Below, piece by piece: positions 24,055-26,859 of a stretch of 26,859 nucleotides of DNA. The stretch covers positions 1 through 26,859 of the forward strand of contig WJIN01000257.1 in NCBI GenBank assembly GCA_014730295.1. Reading direction: 5' to 3'. Positions within the stretch are counted from its first letter, which is position 1, and each line of letters starts with the position of its first letter. Source of the DNA: Promethearchaeota archaeon. Lineage in GTDB: Archaea; Asgardarchaeota; Lokiarchaeia; Sigynarchaeales; SOKP01. The notes below the pieces were generated by a model that was not told the DNA's origin, did no database searches, and saw only the letters and a list, made by a program, of their open reading frames with translations. The position numbers and the translations under genes were made by a program.

Positions 24055-26694
24055 CTATATTTTGGAATGTTCAGTTCTGGAGATAATCTCTTCTTGGACT
24101 TCTCTTCCCAGATCAACAAAATATGCAGAATATCCCCCTACTTTCACGATAATATTTCGAAATTCATCAGGAGTTTCTTGGGCTGCCCGTAACACCTCGG
24201 TTGACACTACTGTTGGTTGTAACTGCTCCCCACCCAAATCAAAATAGGTCTTAACTAAGGAGATCCATTTTCTTCTTGCATCGTCAGTCTTTCCAATACT
24301 TGAAGGATGCATACGAATATTCACTGCACATCCCATTACATGTTGAAAATCAAGAGCCGAGACCGATCGGAGGACTCCTGTTGGACCATTTGACTCCACA
24401 TTATATGGATTACAACTTGCCGCGAATGGTTTTCCTCCCAGTCGCCCATCTGCGGTCGCAATAGATATCCGACCGTCGTATGTATGTGTCGTCATACTAT
24501 TAATAAAAGGAGCATAAAATCCATCTTTATACGTTCTATATTTATATGTTTCTTCGAATATATGTGAAGTTACTCTTCTGGCCAATTCATCGCATTCGGG
24601 ATTTCCATTACCCCATTTCCCTTCAACATTCATAATCATCTCATGGATGTGTTCATATTCACCACTGTAATTATGATCAATTGCCTCAAGTAATTCTTTA
24701 AATGTGAGACTTTTTCTCTCAAAAATCAGTTTCTTAATAACATATAAAGAATCAACCGTATTCGCAATACTGGTCATAAAGAGGATTCCTTCGCAATCAT
24801 ATATGGCCCCCCCTTGAGTAATATCCTTTTTATTTTCAATACATCCTTGCATAAAAGCTGAAATAAATGGAGCGGGCAAATATTCTGCATATAATTTATC
24901 TCTTATTTTTGAAGTTTGTACGATTTTTTTAATCATATAATCGGCTTGAGTGAAAAATGCTTCCAAAAATTCATCAAAGCTATTAAATTCATCAGGATCT
25001 CCCGTTTTTAGTCCAGCATTTTTAATTGTACCAACTAAAGTTTTCGCATTTCCGTTTCGGAGGGCCAAATCCAGCGTTCTACATAATAATATGGAAGAAA
25101 AACCCTCTCCTCCTGTTTTCCCAGGTGCGCACATATCAACACAGCCTGTAATCGCATACGTTCGAGCATCTTCTTGGGTAAATCCTCTATTTAGTAATGC
25201 TTTCATAGCGATTTTGTCATTCATCAAAGAAACACTTGAAACCCCATGATAATATAAATCCGCTACTTTCAACAATAATGTTTCTGGGGTCTTATCGTGG
25301 ACTCTCACCACAAAATTAAGCGATGCTTTTGATTTGTCTGCGGCATCTAACATGACATAAGTTAAATCATTCGTTGCATCGTTTCCTTCCTCATCCAAAC
25401 CCCCCATCGTGATGGGTTCTGACCCTTCATAACGCTGGCTGAAATCACTGGATGCATTGGAATAGGGTCTCATGTTATGACTCATTATTTTTAAGAAGAG
25501 CTCCTCAAGCAATTCGCCAGCCTCCTCCTCTGTGATATCATTGTTTTGTAAATCTCTTTTGTAATAGGGATAAAAGATTTGGTCTAAACGACCTGGAGCA
25601 TGGACATTAAATGGTATGGCTAATTCTACTGCGGTTTTTACTATCCAGTATGATTGAACCGCTTCTCGAAAGGATTCAGCGGGATAGAGTGGGACTTTTT
25701 TACAAATGGTAAACATATCTTTGAAAATTTCTTTTCTTTCGATATCATCAGTAGAGTTAAGTTCTTGTTCAATCCAATCTGCTAGTCTTTCTGAATAAAT
25801 TATAACTCCTTCAAGAGAAATCTTTATTGATTCGAAAAAATTTTCCTCTTCTTGAGTAAGATTTCCCTTTTCTAATATATCTGCGACCTCTTTTTTCATC
25901 TGCAGTAATCCTTTTTTTATCGGTGTTTCATGATCCAATATTAAATGTCCCTGCCAGACACCTAATGCTGCTCCTATTGCGGTCACCATATCATTTTTCG
26001 CAGTTCCTCTGGGAAGCGACCTTATAAAATCTCCGAATTCTCCGTCATATATTTGCTCTTCAAGAAATTTTTGTTCAAGCTTCTCGGCTATTGTCTTTCC
26101 CTCCCAATAGGGGAGTAATTCTCTTAAAAGTTCTTTTTTATCGTCCTCGTTAATTTGATATGGATTAATATCCCTTTTATCTAAAGTCTCAGTCCCTAAA
26201 GAGGGCATCGCGACCCCAATTTCCTTACTTTCCTTAAGACTGTTCAGCAAACCTGAAATTCCGTCCCTTTTAATCTTTTTTATCGCGAATTTTAAATTTC
26301 CTTTCACACCAAAAAACCACATAGATCGTTTTTTAAGCTCAATTTCGAATACCTTATTAAAGAGACCGCGTTCTATATCTATTGGGATGCCTAAAAAGTT
26401 TTCTGTCCATGTACCCGCAATTCTGTCGTCGGGGTCGATATTAAAACGCATATTTTCAAATACATTTTTCATCGCCAAGGCGATTCTAACATTTCTCGGC
26501 AGATCGTGATTCTCAGTTTCTTGCCATTTTTCAGTATAATACTTGGCTCTTTCGATTGATATAAAGGGAATATCATCAAGAAATCTTTTCCGTATTCTTT
26601 TAATTCGTTCACTAGCAGTATCTTCCATATTAAAATTTTTAATCCCGCATGTATTTGAAATTATTCCTGGAGATTTCCCTTCTGTATCACTCAT
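24055..26694 (-). CDS. glycyl radical enzyme of unassigned specificity (PFL-like)
   Basis: The 879-residue protein is a full-length PFL-like enzyme. The radical site is Gly854 in VGGYSAYFVDL near the C-terminus, and the thiyl cysteine is Cys518 in ITGCVDMCAPGKTGGEG. Dehydratases and C-N, C-S or C-O lyases of the family carry G-C-V-E-P at this loop; here Glu is Asp and Pro-Gln is Met-Cys, adding a second cysteine (522). SIERAKYYTEKW (46-57) and NFVVRVHDKTP (460-470) are ordinary family segments. The start at 26694 gives a 22-residue extension before MEDTASERIKRIR; Met23 (26628) is a reasonable alternative. The activase follows four nt after the stop. No microcompartment shell genes or aldehyde dehydrogenase are adjacent in the window, so the substrate is unknown. 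The enzyme implies strictly anaerobic metabolism. Confidence 0.92.
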   Translation of the reverse strand: MSDTEGKSPGIISNTCGIKNFNMEDTASERIKRIRKRFLDDIPFISIERAKYYTEKWQETENHDLPRNVRIALAMKNVFENMRFNIDPDDRIAGTWTENFLGIPIDIERGLFNKVFEIELKKRSMWFFGVKGNLKFAIKKIKRDGISGLLNSLKESKEIGVAMPSLGTETLDKRDINPYQINEDDKKELLRELLPYWEGKTIAEKLEQKFLEEQIYDGEFGDFIRSLPRGTAKNDMVTAIGAALGVWQGHLILDHETPIKKGLLQMKKEVADILEKGNLTQEEENFFESIKISLEGVIIYSERLADWIEQELNSTDDIERKEIFKDMFTICKKVPLYPAESFREAVQSYWIVKTAVELAIPFNVHAPGRLDQIFYPYYKRDLQNNDITEEEAGELLEELFLKIMSHNMRPYSNASSDFSQRYEGSEPITMGGLDEEGNDATNDLTYVMLDAADKSKASLNFVVRVHDKTPETLLLKVADLYYHGVSSVSLMNDKIAMKALLNRGFTQEDARTYAITGCVDMCAPGKTGGEGFSSILLCRTLDLALRNGNAKTLVGTIKNAGLKTGDPDEFNSFDEFLEAFFTQADYMIKKIVQTSKIRDKLYAEYLPAPFISAFMQGCIENKKDITQGGAIYDCEGILFMTSIANTVDSLYVIKKLIFERKSLTFKELLEAIDHNYSGEYEHIHEMIMNVEGKWGNGNPECDELARRVTSHIFEETYKYRTYKDGFYAPFINSMTTHTYDGRISIATADGRLGGKPFAASCNPYNVESNGPTGVLRSVSALDFQHVMGCAVNIRMHPSSIGKTDDARRKWISLVKTYFDLGGEQLQPTVVSTEVLRAAQETPDEFRNIIVKVGGYSAYFVDLGREVQEEIISRTEHSKI

Positions 26695-26859
26695 CTTGAT
26701 AACTCATCTCTATCTTCTTTTTCATTTCTCTTAATTCATATAATTTGTATTTTAAATTGATTTAAACCTAGTTCTTATAAGAGATAATTCAAAAATCTCG
26801 GAATATTGTACATCTAATTTCACATCCTTCTCACATTGTATCCAAGTTAAATCAATTCC

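Noticed and set aside
24051..24119. 23-codon N-terminal extension of the activase
   Set aside because: It lies inside the coding end of the glycyl radical enzyme and lacks family sequence; the ATG four nt after that gene's stop fits better.

Overview
The window is AT-rich and archaeal, most likely from an Asgard (Lokiarchaeia-like) genome. The evidence is: a 70-residue archaeal histone; a Hef/FANCM-type repair helicase; TATA-box promoters placed so close to start codons that several mRNAs must be leaderless or nearly so; a Roadblock/longin-like small protein; and a giant coiled-coil membrane protein of the kind seen in Asgard genomes. The taxonomic call is an inference from gene content, since no rRNA or tRNA is present.

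Layout. Positions 1-2100 hold a Roadblock/longin-like protein and an MFS transporter, both on the minus strand. Positions 2100-3560 are gene-poor around the histone gene, with a TATA-preceded stretch of inverted repeats that may be an RNA or the remnant of a regulator. Positions 3560-6290 carry a LACTB2-like metallo-beta-lactamase-fold hydrolase convergent with a GPH-type sugar/cation symporter; the gap between them contains two clear inverted repeats. Positions 6424-8589 encode a Hef-like helicase without the usual C-terminal nuclease. It converges, 10 bp apart, on a 1476-residue tail-anchored coiled-coil protein (8600-13030), which is followed upstream by a winged-helix regulator with an unclear start codon. 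Positions 14086-15436 are a broken MFS transporter containing a 46-bp tandem duplication and an inverted copy of the same sequence. Positions 15538-18480 hold a class II glutamine amidotransferase, an alanine/aspartate-type aminotransferase and an eight-helix membrane protein of unknown function. Positions 18480-20022 are decaying DNA that includes an N-terminally truncated family-4 glycosidase (GH4) with two in-frame TAA codons. Positions 20146-26694 hold, all on the minus strand, 2-isopropylmalate synthase, a DeoR-type regulator, and a coupled operon of a glycyl radical enzyme and its radical-SAM activase.

How the genes may work together. The sugar symporter, the broken MFS gene, the broken GH4 glycosidase and the DeoR regulator suggest a carbohydrate-using history that is partly decaying. 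The glycyl radical enzyme and its activase indicate anaerobic metabolism. The enzyme's active-site loop reads C-V-D where the well-known glycyl radical dehydratases and lyases have C-V-E, so its substrate cannot be assigned. The most unusual single gene is the giant coiled-coil protein: alpha-toroid-like head, winged-helix-like modules, about 850 residues of coiled coil and a C-terminal membrane hairpin. That layout resembles a membrane tether. No CRISPR array, rRNA, tRNA or complete insertion sequence was seen.
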